From Leeuwenhoekiella polynyae (GTDB taxonomy: Bacteria; Bacteroidota; Bacteroidia; Flavobacteriales; Flavobacteriaceae), in contig NZ_QOVK01000007.1 of NCBI RefSeq assembly GCF_004104075.1, forward strand, positions 109,557 to 173,556: a DNA stretch of 64,000 nt, in the 5' to 3' direction. Of this stretch, positions 1-7,936 are shown piece by piece. Below the pieces are notes generated by a model. It searched no databases. It worked only from the letters and a program-made list of their open reading frames with translations, and was not told where the DNA came from. The position numbers and the translations under genes are program-made. The first letter of the stretch is position 1, and every line of letters starts with the position of its first letter.

Positions 1-699
1 GTACGCGAAATCAATCTTGCCCTACAAGCAGGTTTTGAGTTGACACGTATTCTATTTTGTGATGCTATTGCAAATGCTGAAGAATTGCAATTGCTTCAAT
101 CTAAGCTGGATAAAAATGTAGCGCAAATTGCAGTTACAGAAGAAGTCTATAAAAAAATAGCGTATCGCTCAGGCACAGAAGGAATTGTCGCTTCCGCGAT
201 AGCGAAACAAAATCAACTAACTGATTTACAATTACCCAAAAATCCATTAATTCTCATCGCTGAAGCACCTGAGAAACCAGGGAATATAGGAGCACTGTTG
301 CGAACTGCAGATGCTGCCGGAGTTGATGCCTTTATTCTTGCCAACCCGCGTACAGATCTTTATAATCCAAATATTATACGGTCTAGTGTTGGTGGTGTTT
401 TTACTACGCAAATTGCCACCGGTAAAACCGAAGAAGTCTTGACCTTTTTAAAAGAAAAAAAAATCAGTATTTATGCGGCTATCTTACAAGAAGCTATTTC
501 TTATGAGAAGCAAGATTTCACCGGCTCCACAGCAATAGTCGTAGGAACAGAAGCAGACGGACTTTCTGAAGAATGGCGTAAACAATCAACGCAAAATATC
601 ATCATCCCGATGCAAGGTAAAATTGATTCTATGAATGTTTCTGTTGCTGCATCTATCTTGATTTTTGAAGCCCGCAGACAACGCGGTTTTAAGAAATAA
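1..699 (+). CDS. TrmH/SpoU-family RNA 2'-O-methyltransferase, 5' end cut off by window
   Basis: C-terminal part of a SPOUT-class RNA methyltransferase that uses S-adenosylmethionine to methylate a ribose 2'-OH in tRNA or rRNA. The reading frame is open from base 1 (VREINLALQAGFEL), so the start lies outside the window; the TTG at 40 is internal. The SPOUT signatures are visible: motif 1 around EAPEKPGNIGALLRTADAAG, motif 2 VVGTEADGLS, and motif 3 IPMQGKIDSMNVSVAASIL, which forms the knotted cofactor site. The substrate-binding N-terminal domain is mostly outside the window. The gene ends 11 bases before the M48 protease gene, so the two may be co-transcribed. The exact target RNA cannot be told from sequence. 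Confidence 0.9.
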   Translation, partial: VREINLALQAGFELTRILFCDAIANAEELQLLQSKLDKNVAQIAVTEEVYKKIAYRSGTEGIVASAIAKQNQLTDLQLPKNPLILIAEAPEKPGNIGALLRTADAAGVDAFILANPRTDLYNPNIIRSSVGGVFTTQIATGKTEEVLTFLKEKKISIYAAILQEAISYEKQDFTGSTAIVVGTEADGLSEEWRKQSTQNIIIPMQGKIDSMNVSVAASILIFEARRQRGFKK

Positions 700-710
700 T
701 ATAACTCACT

Positions 711-1949
711 ATGACCCCAACACTCGTTTTTTATATCATCATCGGTTTTATCGTAATTAGTTTTGTGATCGATCAAATTCTAGACGCTTTAAACGTGAAG
801 CATTTTGATGATCCCATTCCTCAGGAATTGGCTGATGTTTATGATGAAGAAAGCTATCGCAAATCGCAAGACTATAAAAAAGTTAATGCAAAATTCTCAA
901 CACGGACTTCGAGTTTCATGCTCGTAGTGACACTAGCTTTTTTCTTTGCAGATGGTTTTGCGTTTGTTGATAATTTAGCTCGGTCAGTAAGTTCAAATGA
1001 GATCATTGTTGGTCTTATTTTTTTCGGAATTATCATGATTGGCTCAGATATTCTCACAACACCCTTTAGTTATTACAAAACCTTTGTTATAGAAGAACGC
1101 TTCGGTTTTAACAAGTCAACTCCTGCCCTATTTTTTATGGATAAGCTCAAAGGTTGGTTGATGACTATTATTGTCGGCGGTGGTTTACTCGCTTTGGTAA
1201 TCTGGTTTTATCAACTAAGCGGAAGTTCTTTTTGGCTTTACGCCTGGATCGTTTTTGCGGTTTTTGCGGTGGTGATGAATATGTTTTACGCCAAACTCAT
1301 TGTACCGCTTTTCAATAAACAACAACCGCTGGAGGAAGGTTCGCTTCGTGTAAAAATTGAGCAATACGCTGCAACTGTAGGTTTTAAACTGAATAATATT
1401 TTTGTAATTGACGGCTCTAAACGCAGCACAAAAGCCAATGCGTATTTCTCAGGATTTGGTTCAGAAAAAAGAATCACACTATACGACACATTAATTAATG
1501 ATCTGGAAGAAGAAGAGATTGTTGCCGTTCTGGCACACGAAGTTGGTCATTACCAGAAGAACCACATTATTATCAACTTAGTTACTTCAATTTTACTTAC
1601 CGGTTTTACGCTTTGGTTATTAGGCAGTTTTATAAGTATGCCTATTTTTTCTGAAGCGCTAGGTGTAACTCAGCCTAGTTTTCACATCGGTTTGATCGCT
1701 TTTGGAGTTTTATACACGCCTATTTCTGGAATTACCGGATTTTTAATGAGCTTGCTATCGCGAAAGTTTGAATATCAAGCTGATAATTACGCAAAAGACA
1801 CCTACGCAGGTGAACCGCTCATACGTTCGCTTAAAAAACTTTCTCGCAATAGCCTCAGCAATTTAACTCCGCATCCGCTATATGTAAAATTACATTACTC
1901 ACACCCTACCTTATTGCAACGCTATCGCAATTTAAAAGGTCTTAAATAA
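711..1949 (+). CDS. M48 family metallopeptidase, CAAX protease (Ste24-like)
   Basis: Integral-membrane zinc endopeptidase of 412 residues, the usual size of the Ste24/CAAX prenyl protease 1 family. Several hydrophobic segments are evident at the N-terminus (about 1-20), around 65-120, 145-205 and 290-350. The zinc site HEVGH lies at about residues 276-280 and the third ligand is probably the glutamate of FEYQAD near residue 355. The family N-terminal domain with the ERFGFNKST stretch is present. In bacteria these enzymes act in membrane-protein quality control; the natural substrate here is unknown because prenylated CAAX proteins are not expected. The gene is 11 bases downstream of the RNA methyltransferase. 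Confidence 0.93.
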   Translation: MTPTLVFYIIIGFIVISFVIDQILDALNVKHFDDPIPQELADVYDEESYRKSQDYKKVNAKFSTRTSSFMLVVTLAFFFADGFAFVDNLARSVSSNEIIVGLIFFGIIMIGSDILTTPFSYYKTFVIEERFGFNKSTPALFFMDKLKGWLMTIIVGGGLLALVIWFYQLSGSSFWLYAWIVFAVFAVVMNMFYAKLIVPLFNKQQPLEEGSLRVKIEQYAATVGFKLNNIFVIDGSKRSTKANAYFSGFGSEKRITLYDTLINDLEEEEIVAVLAHEVGHYQKNHIIINLVTSILLTGFTLWLLGSFISMPIFSEALGVTQPSFHIGLIAFGVLYTPISGITGFLMSLLSRKFEYQADNYAKDTYAGEPLIRSLKKLSRNSLSNLTPHPLYVKLHYSHPTLLQRYRNLKGLK

Positions 1950-2012
1950 GAGTTTGAGCTGATTTAAAGCATACTATTTTTTTAAAATCTATTTCTGAAT
2001 AGAAGCGGTATT

Positions 2013-2020
2013 TACATTTG
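2013..2020 (+). promoter_or_regulatory. -7 promoter element TAnnTTTG upstream of relA/spoT
   Basis: TACATTTG matches the Bacteroidota primary sigma -7 consensus TAnnTTTG exactly and lies 31 bases before the ATG of the RelA/SpoT gene. The -33 TTG is not obvious. Confidence 0.5.
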
Positions 2021-2051
2021 CTTTTTTAGGATATAGTTGTACTTTTAAATT

Positions 2052-4268
2052 ATGACTACGGTTGATATAGAAAAAGAAAATAAAGAGCTTACCAGGCGTT
2101 ATAAAGAATTATTGCGCATAAGTTACCGCACGCTTTCTGATGATGATAAAAAAATGATCAGAAAAGCTTTTGAGATAGCTGTAGATGCGCATAAAGATCA
2201 GCGTCGGAAATCTGGGGAAGCCTATGTTTTTCACCCACTAGCTGTAGCACGTATTGTTGCCAGTGAGATTGGTATGGATGCGACTTCTATTGCCGCCGCC
2301 CTCTTGCACGATGTTGTGGAAGACACCTCGTATACGCTTGAAGATCTGGAAGAATTATTTGGCCCCACTGTAGCGCGCATTGTTGACGGTCTTACTAAAA
2401 TCTCTAATTTAAAGAAGCATCGGGATGTTTCTTTACAGGCAGAAAATTTTAGGAAAATGCTGCTTACCATAAACGATGACGTTAGGGTAATCATCATTAA
2501 GATTGCAGACCGTTTGCATAATATGCAAACGATGGACTCTATGCGGCCAGATAAGCAAGTAAAGATCGCTAGTGAAACACTTTATATCTATGCACCCCTT
2601 GCGCACCGTATAGGTCTTTACAACATTAAAACAGAGCTTGAAGATCTTGGTCTAAAGTACACCGAACCTGAAGTGTTTAAAAACATTTCGCGTAAGATGA
2701 AAGAGACTAAAGAGCAGCAAGACCAATATATTGAAGAGTTTACCAAAGCTGTTGAACAATCGCTGGACAAGGAGATTTTGGATTATGAAATAAAAGGCAG
2801 ACCTAAATCTATTTACAGCATACGCCGAAAAATGCTCAAACAGAATATTCCGTTTGACGAAGTGTATGACAAATTTGCAATTAGAATTATTTACAAGGCT
2901 GCTCCTGAAAGCGAGAAATTTTTAGCCTGGAAAATATACTCCATAGTCACAGACCATTTTAGACCCAATCCTACGAGACTTCGTGACTGGATTTCCTCTC
3001 CTAAATCTACAGGATACGAAGCCTTGCACATCACGGTTATGGGACTCAGAGGACGTTGGGTTGAAGTTCAAATTCGTTCTGACCGAATGAATGAGATTGC
3101 CGAGAAAGGTTATGCGGCGCATTATAAATATAAACAAGGTTCATCTAACGAGACAGACGAAGATCAAACTTTAGATCAATGGTTGAACCGTTTACAAGAA
3201 GCTTTAGAAAATAATGAGACTAATGCGGTAGATTTTGTTGAGCAGTTTAAGCTGAATCTTTACAATAAAGAGATTTTTGTCTTTACACCTCAAGGAGAAT
3301 TAAAATCACTTCCTAAAGCTGCAACACCTTTAGATTTTGCGTTCAGTATTCATACCGAAGTGGGTATGCATACTCGCGGAGCACGTGTTAATGGCAAATT
3401 AGTTCCGTTGAGTCACGAACTTAAAAGTGGTGATCAGGTAGAGATCATTACCTCAGAACACGCTAAACCTAATAATAACTGGTTAGATTACGCCACAACA
3501 GCGCGTGCACGTTCTAAAATTAAGTCTTCTTTAAAAGACGAGAAAAAAACCATTGCAGAAGACGGGAAAGTTATCCTTACACGCAAATTACGCTCTCAAA
3601 AGATCAATCTTGATGAGAATGTGATCAACGAAATGGTTATTTATTTTAAACTAAAAACCAGTCTGGATTTGTTTTACCGCGTTGGGATAGGTACAATAGA
3701 CAACAAGATGATAAAAGAATATGCTACTTCCCGTAGCAATGCTTTTGTCACCTTCTTTAAAAATAAAATACGTAAAGCTCCCGTAGCGGAGCATGTAAAT
3801 AAAGATGAGATTACCGAAAAGTATGATCTTTTAGTTTTTGGCAAAGACGAGCAAAAATTAGATTATACTTTGGCACAATGCTGCAACCCTATTCCAGGGG
3901 ACAAGGTTTTTGGGTTCACAACGGTTTCAGAAGGCATAAAAGTACATAAACAGAACTGTCCCAATTCAATCTCGTTACAAAGCAATTACGCTTATAGAAT
4001 TATTCCTGCTAAATGGATAGATTCATCTGCTCAGGAATTTAAAGCAGACTTAGAGTTAACCGGCATCGATACCCTTGGGCTTGTTAATCACGTTACCCGT
4101 GAGATTTCAGAACATATGCATGTAAATATGCGTAATCTGAATTTCACAACAAACGACGGTGTTTTTAAAGGAAATATTACCGTCATTGTTCAAAACAAAG
4201 AGCATTTACGCAGGCTTATAGAAAACTTAAAAAAAATAAACGGTATCGACAAAGTCATACGCCTGTAA
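2052..4268 (+). CDS. bifunctional (p)ppGpp synthetase/hydrolase RelA/SpoT
   Basis: Long RelA/SpoT homolog of 738 residues that makes and degrades the stringent-response alarmone (p)ppGpp. Domain order: HD hydrolase (H61, H86-D87 in ALLHDVVEDT), synthetase domain with the substrate loop around residues 310-325 (RDWISSPKSTGYEALH), TGS domain around 400-460 (IFVFTPQGELKSLPKAATPLDFA), then helical and conserved-cysteine region (LAQCCNPIPGD) and a C-terminal ACT domain. Because the HD motif is intact, the enzyme should be able to hydrolyse as well as synthesise, as in a Rel/SpoT type, and it may be the only long RSH of the organism. It is followed 24 bases later by the Fur-like gene, which has its own promoter motif. 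Confidence 0.95.
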   Translation: MTTVDIEKENKELTRRYKELLRISYRTLSDDDKKMIRKAFEIAVDAHKDQRRKSGEAYVFHPLAVARIVASEIGMDATSIAAALLHDVVEDTSYTLEDLEELFGPTVARIVDGLTKISNLKKHRDVSLQAENFRKMLLTINDDVRVIIIKIADRLHNMQTMDSMRPDKQVKIASETLYIYAPLAHRIGLYNIKTELEDLGLKYTEPEVFKNISRKMKETKEQQDQYIEEFTKAVEQSLDKEILDYEIKGRPKSIYSIRRKMLKQNIPFDEVYDKFAIRIIYKAAPESEKFLAWKIYSIVTDHFRPNPTRLRDWISSPKSTGYEALHITVMGLRGRWVEVQIRSDRMNEIAEKGYAAHYKYKQGSSNETDEDQTLDQWLNRLQEALENNETNAVDFVEQFKLNLYNKEIFVFTPQGELKSLPKAATPLDFAFSIHTEVGMHTRGARVNGKLVPLSHELKSGDQVEIITSEHAKPNNNWLDYATTARARSKIKSSLKDEKKTIAEDGKVILTRKLRSQKINLDENVINEMVIYFKLKTSLDLFYRVGIGTIDNKMIKEYATSRSNAFVTFFKNKIRKAPVAEHVNKDEITEKYDLLVFGKDEQKLDYTLAQCCNPIPGDKVFGFTTVSEGIKVHKQNCPNSISLQSNYAYRIIPAKWIDSSAQEFKADLELTGIDTLGLVNHVTREISEHMHVNMRNLNFTTNDGVFKGNITVIVQNKEHLRRLIENLKKINGIDKVIRL

Positions 4269-4273
4269 ATACG

Positions 4274-4281
4274 TAACTTTG
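4274..4281 (+). promoter_or_regulatory. -7 promoter element TAnnTTTG upstream of fur-like gene
   Basis: TAACTTTG, an exact consensus match, six bases after the relA/spoT stop codon and 11 bases before the ATG of the Fur-like gene. The predicted leader is only a few bases long. Confidence 0.5.
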
Positions 4282-4292
4282 CACCCTCTATT

Positions 4293-4778
4293 ATGGTACC
4301 TAAAGCAACAATAAATAAAGATCAAGAAGTCGTAAAGAACGTCTTCACTAAGTTTCTAGAAGAGAACGGTCATCGTAAAACTCCTGAGCGCTATGCGATT
4401 TTACAGGAGATTTACAATTACAAAGACCACTTTGATATAGAAACGTTGTACATCAGTATGAAGAACAAAAAATATCGGGTTAGTAGGGCTACGCTTTACA
4501 ACACGATAGAACTTCTACTGGCCTGTGGCCTTGTACGCAAACATCAGTTTGGGCAAAATCAATCTCAATATGAGAAATCTTATTTTGACAAACAGCACGA
4601 TCACGTTATTTTAACTGATACCGGTGAGGTTATAGAATTTTGCGACCCACGTATTCAATCTATTAAGAAAACCATTGAAGAGGTTTTTAATATAGAGATT
4701 AACAAACACTCCCTTTATTTTTACGGTACCCGCAAAGAGAATTCAACAGAAAACACAACCGAAGACAATAACTCATAA
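4293..4778 (+). CDS. Fur-family transcriptional regulator
   Basis: 161-residue Fur/PerR-type metalloregulator. The N-terminal winged helix ([15 protein letters not shown], about 26-40, and the recognition helix [14 protein letters not shown]) and the metal-site HDH motif followed by EVIEFCD are recognisable. The CxxC pair that normally follows HDH to hold structural zinc is absent: the sequence there is VILTDTG. A C-terminal polar tail rich in N, T and E ends the protein. It may sense iron, peroxide or another metal; sequence alone does not say. The stop codon directly abuts the purA start, so purA is probably read through from here. Confidence 0.88.
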   Translation: MVPKATINKDQEVVKNVFTKFLEENGHRKTPERYAILQEIYNYKDHFDIETLYISMKNKKYRVSRATLYNTIELLLACGLVRKHQFGQNQSQYEKSYFDKQHDHVILTDTGEVIEFCDPRIQSIKKTIEEVFNIEINKHSLYFYGTRKENSTENTTEDNNS

Positions 4779-6050
4779 ATGGCAGTAGATTTACTTCTAG
4801 GTCTCCAATGGGGAGACGAGGGTAAGGGCAAAATTGTAGATGTCCTTACAAAAGATTATGATATTATAGCCCGTTTTCAAGGCGGACCAAATGCGGGTCA
4901 CACGCTTGAATTTGATGGTATCAAACACGTTTTACACACAATCCCTTCTGGTATTTTTCACGAGAATGCGATCAACTTAGTTGGTAACGGCGTTGTGATT
5001 GATCCGGTTATCTTTAAAAAAGAATTAGACAATCTTGCTCAGTTTAAACTGAACATCAAAGAGAAATTACTTATTTCTCGCAAAGCGCATTTAATTCTAC
5101 CTACACACCGTCTTCTTGATGCAGCTTCTGAAGCTTCAAAAGGTAAGGCAAAAATAGGGTCTACCCTAAAAGGAATTGGTCCTACTTATATGGACAAAAC
5201 TGGTCGTAACGGGATTCGTGTAGGAGATCTTGAACTTGCAGATTGGAAAGATCGTTATGCTTCTCTTAGAGATAAGCATATTGATATGATTGATTTCTAC
5301 GATGCAAAAATTGAGTTTGATCTTAAAGAATTAGAATCTGAATTTTTTAAAGCTGTTGAAGTTTTAAAATCATTGACTTTTATTGATTCTGAAGAGTATC
5401 TATACCAAGCACAACAAGCCGGAAAATCAATCTTGGCAGAAGGCGCACAAGGTTCTTTGCTTGATATTGATTTTGGTACTTATCCATTTGTAACTTCTTC
5501 AAATACTACTGCTGCCGGTGCATGTACCGGTCTGGGAGTTGCTCCTAATCAAATAGGAGATGTATTTGGTATTTTTAAAGCATATACCACACGTGTGGGT
5601 TCTGGCCCATTCCCTACCGAACTTTTTGACGAAGTTGGTGAAACTATGGGACGCGTAGGTAATGAGTTTGGTGCTACTACTGGTAGACCACGTCGCTGCG
5701 GTTGGTTAGATCTTGTAGCACTCAAATATGCAGTACACGTAAACGGTGTTACTCAATTGATGATGATGAAAGGTGATGTATTGAGCGGTTTTGATACCCT
5801 TAAGATTTGTACACAATACAAATACAAGGGCGAAGTTATAGATCACTTACCTTATAATATTGAGCCTGAAAACGTAGAGCCTGTTTATTCAGAAATGAAA
5901 GGCTGGGAAGAAGATCTTACTAAAATGAAAGGTGATGAACAATTACCTAAAGAGCTCAATGCTTATATTGAGTTTTTAGAAAAAGAGCTGAATGTGCCTA
6001 TTAAAATTGTTTCTGTTGGTCCAGACCGTACACAAACAATTCACAGATAG
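4779..6050 (+). CDS. purA: adenylosuccinate synthase
   Basis: Cytosolic enzyme joining IMP and aspartate with GTP to form adenylosuccinate, the first committed step to AMP. The 423 residues are the normal length. The GTP-binding loop GDEGKGK is at 12-18, with catalytic D13 and H41 (GGPNAGHT) at the E. coli positions; the central LAEGAQGSLLDIDFGTYPFVTSS block and C-terminal TGRPRRCGWLDL are intact. The ATG follows the fur-like stop with no gap. A strong hairpin terminator lies about 25 bases after the stop. Linkage of a Fur-type gene and purA recurs in flavobacteria as far as I recall, but no functional tie is implied. Confidence 0.97.
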   Translation: MAVDLLLGLQWGDEGKGKIVDVLTKDYDIIARFQGGPNAGHTLEFDGIKHVLHTIPSGIFHENAINLVGNGVVIDPVIFKKELDNLAQFKLNIKEKLLISRKAHLILPTHRLLDAASEASKGKAKIGSTLKGIGPTYMDKTGRNGIRVGDLELADWKDRYASLRDKHIDMIDFYDAKIEFDLKELESEFFKAVEVLKSLTFIDSEEYLYQAQQAGKSILAEGAQGSLLDIDFGTYPFVTSSNTTAAGACTGLGVAPNQIGDVFGIFKAYTTRVGSGPFPTELFDEVGETMGRVGNEFGATTGRPRRCGWLDLVALKYAVHVNGVTQLMMMKGDVLSGFDTLKICTQYKYKGEVIDHLPYNIEPENVEPVYSEMKGWEEDLTKMKGDEQLPKELNAYIEFLEKELNVPIKIVSVGPDRTQTIHR

Positions 6051-6075
6051 TCTGACAATTCTTATTGGAATATTT

Positions 6076-6106
6076 AAAAACCGAAGCAAAATGCTTCGGT
6101 TTTTTT
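6076..6106. terminator. intrinsic terminator after purA
   Basis: Seven-base GC-rich stem CCGAAGC/GCTTCGG with a five-base loop, flanked by A5 on the left and T7 on the right, so it can work in both directions. It ends the relA-fur-purA group. Confidence 0.85.
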
Positions 6107-6184
6107 ATGCTTTATTTCTGAATTAATTATAATACTCGCAAACTCTTAAACCCTACATTTACAAAGTCTTAACAACGACAAATT

Positions 6185-7237
6185 ATGAAACTTTTTCAGT
6201 GCTCCAACTGCAACAACCCAGTCTATTTTGAAAATACTTCTTGCGAAAAATGTGGTAACGATCTAGGCTACCTTTATGAAGATGAAAAAATCATTTCGTT
6301 CCCGATGAATAGCCTTCCGGTTGCTAATCCCGTAAATAAGGAACAAGTTCTGTTGTATTGCGCAAATTATGAGTTAGACGCTTGTAACTGGTTAGTCCCT
6401 GCTAAAAGTGATAATCCTTATTGCGAAGCTTGTAGTACCAATCATATTATTCCAGATTTGAGTTATCCTGAAAATAAACTCGACTGGCAAAAAATTGAAG
6501 CAGCAAAGCGCCGGTTATTTTACAGTTTACATAAGTTGAAACTTCCGGTGAAATTCATCATAGACGATGCTCCTTTTAACCTCTCCTTCGATTTTTTAGC
6601 TTCAGATCCTAATGATCCTAACGGTGTTAAGACTGGTCATAATAACGGACTCATAACCTTAAATATTCAGGAAGCAAATGCTGCTCACAGAGAATATATT
6701 AAAGAACAACTTTCTGAACGCTATCGTACTTTATTAGGCCATTTCAGACATGAAGTTGGTCACTTTTATTGGGATGTTTTGATAAAAAATAATCCACAGA
6801 ACTTGAAAGAATTCAGAGCGCTTTTTGGTGACGACCGAGAAGATTATGGTGAAGCGTTGCAAAAACATTATAAAAACGGAGCCCCAGATAATTGGCGAGA
6901 TAATTACATCAGCAGTTATGCCACAATGCACGCCTGGGAAGATTGGGCAGAAACCTGGGCACATTACTTACATTTGATGGACGTGCTTGAGACTTCGTTT
7001 AATTTCGGTCTTACACTAGACCCTGAAATTTCAAAAGTTCCCAACCTGAGGGTTGCTTGTGATTTTGATCCATATGATGGTGCAGATATGCGTAAGATCA
7101 TTAAGCACTACTTACCACTCACCTACTCGATCAATTCTCTAAACAGAAGTATGGGCCACGCAGATGCTTATCCCTTTATTTTGTCAGAACCCGTGATCAA
7201 AAAGTTAAACTTCATTCATAAAGTTGTGCATTTATAA
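6185..7237 (+). CDS. zinc-ribbon putative zinc-dependent metallopeptidase
   Basis: 350-residue soluble protein. The N-terminus holds a zinc ribbon (CSNC at residues 5-8 and CEKC about 12 residues later), and a second Cys cluster (CNWLV...YCEAC) follows near residues 70-85. The central/C-terminal part carries a gluzincin-like HEVGH at about 189-193 (GHFRHEVGHFYWD), so a zinc protease activity is likely. No signal peptide or membrane segment is seen. This resembles the family often annotated as putative zinc-binding metallopeptidase (Peptidase_Mx-like). Substrate and role are unknown. It stands alone between the purA terminator and the CYTH gene 51 bases downstream. Confidence 0.8.
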   Translation: MKLFQCSNCNNPVYFENTSCEKCGNDLGYLYEDEKIISFPMNSLPVANPVNKEQVLLYCANYELDACNWLVPAKSDNPYCEACSTNHIIPDLSYPENKLDWQKIEAAKRRLFYSLHKLKLPVKFIIDDAPFNLSFDFLASDPNDPNGVKTGHNNGLITLNIQEANAAHREYIKEQLSERYRTLLGHFRHEVGHFYWDVLIKNNPQNLKEFRALFGDDREDYGEALQKHYKNGAPDNWRDNYISSYATMHAWEDWAETWAHYLHLMDVLETSFNFGLTLDPEISKVPNLRVACDFDPYDGADMRKIIKHYLPLTYSINSLNRSMGHADAYPFILSEPVIKKLNFIHKVVHL

Positions 7238-7288
7238 GTGTGAGGCTTGCTTGCAAAGCATTAATTTTAAGCTTAAAAGTGCTTAACT

Positions 7289-7858
7289 ATGTATGAAGTA
7301 GAACTTACGGCTCGTCTTAAAAATTATGATCAAACCCGAGAGATAATTCAGAAATTGAATCCTATTTCTCAGTTTCAATTGGACTACGATGATCGCTATT
7401 TTGATAAGAACAATAAGCTAACAGCAGAAGATCAGGAGTTTCGCTTGCGCACTAAAACCAATTTAGATTCCGGCGAATCTAAACATTATTTAACTTTTAA
7501 AGACAAACCTTTTGATAAGGTCACACGTTCTAAACCTGAATACGAAACCATCGTTTTAGATCATCACAATTCTGAGCAAATACTGTTTCATTTAGGATAT
7601 ACAAAAACCGCTCACTACACCAAGCACTGTGAAGTTTTCAACCTAAATTATGAGGGCGCTGCTGTTGAAATTGCGCTTGTTCAATTTGATGAACTGCAAG
7701 ATTCTTTTATAGAGATCGAAACTACAACTGCTAAACATGCTGAAACTGATGCACTTTTTGAAAAACTCTATCGCTTACTGGCAGACTTAGAACTCTCTAA
7801 AGATGACCTAACCGAAGATTTTTATATTGAAATGATAAAAGAAGCGCAATCGGTTTAA
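7289..7858 (+). CDS. CYTH-domain protein (class IV adenylate cyclase / thiamine triphosphatase-like)
   Basis: 189-residue CYTH (triphosphate tunnel metalloenzyme) protein. The defining N-terminal ExExK-type motif appears as YEVELTAR (residues 2-9), followed by alternating charged beta strands (DQEFRLRTK, KHYLTFKDKP, EYETIV, VEIALVQFDELQDSFIEIE) typical of the tunnel fold. Members hydrolyse triphosphates, polyphosphate or make cAMP, so the substrate cannot be fixed here. The last position of the first motif is arginine rather than lysine. No signal peptide. It precedes the OstA-like gene, which has its own promoter motif. Confidence 0.8.
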   Translation: MYEVELTARLKNYDQTREIIQKLNPISQFQLDYDDRYFDKNNKLTAEDQEFRLRTKTNLDSGESKHYLTFKDKPFDKVTRSKPEYETIVLDHHNSEQILFHLGYTKTAHYTKHCEVFNLNYEGAAVEIALVQFDELQDSFIEIETTTAKHAETDALFEKLYRLLADLELSKDDLTEDFYIEMIKEAQSV

Positions 7859-7914
7859 AAATAATAGCTTTCATATTTGACTAAAGGGAATACTTTAACC
7901 GCTGCTTTTTCCGT

Positions 7915-7922
7915 TATATTTG
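7915..7922 (+). promoter_or_regulatory. -7 promoter element TAnnTTTG upstream of OstA-like gene
   Basis: TATATTTG, exact match, 14 bases before the ATG at 7937. Its position inside the longer TTG-initiated reading frame that opens at 7877 supports the downstream ATG as the true start. Confidence 0.5.
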
Positions 7923-7936
7923 CATCAAATTATATT

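Noticed and set aside
7877..7936. Longer start (TTG at 7877) for the OstA-like gene
   Set aside because: An exact promoter element lies inside the extra segment and the signal peptide begins at the ATG at 7937.
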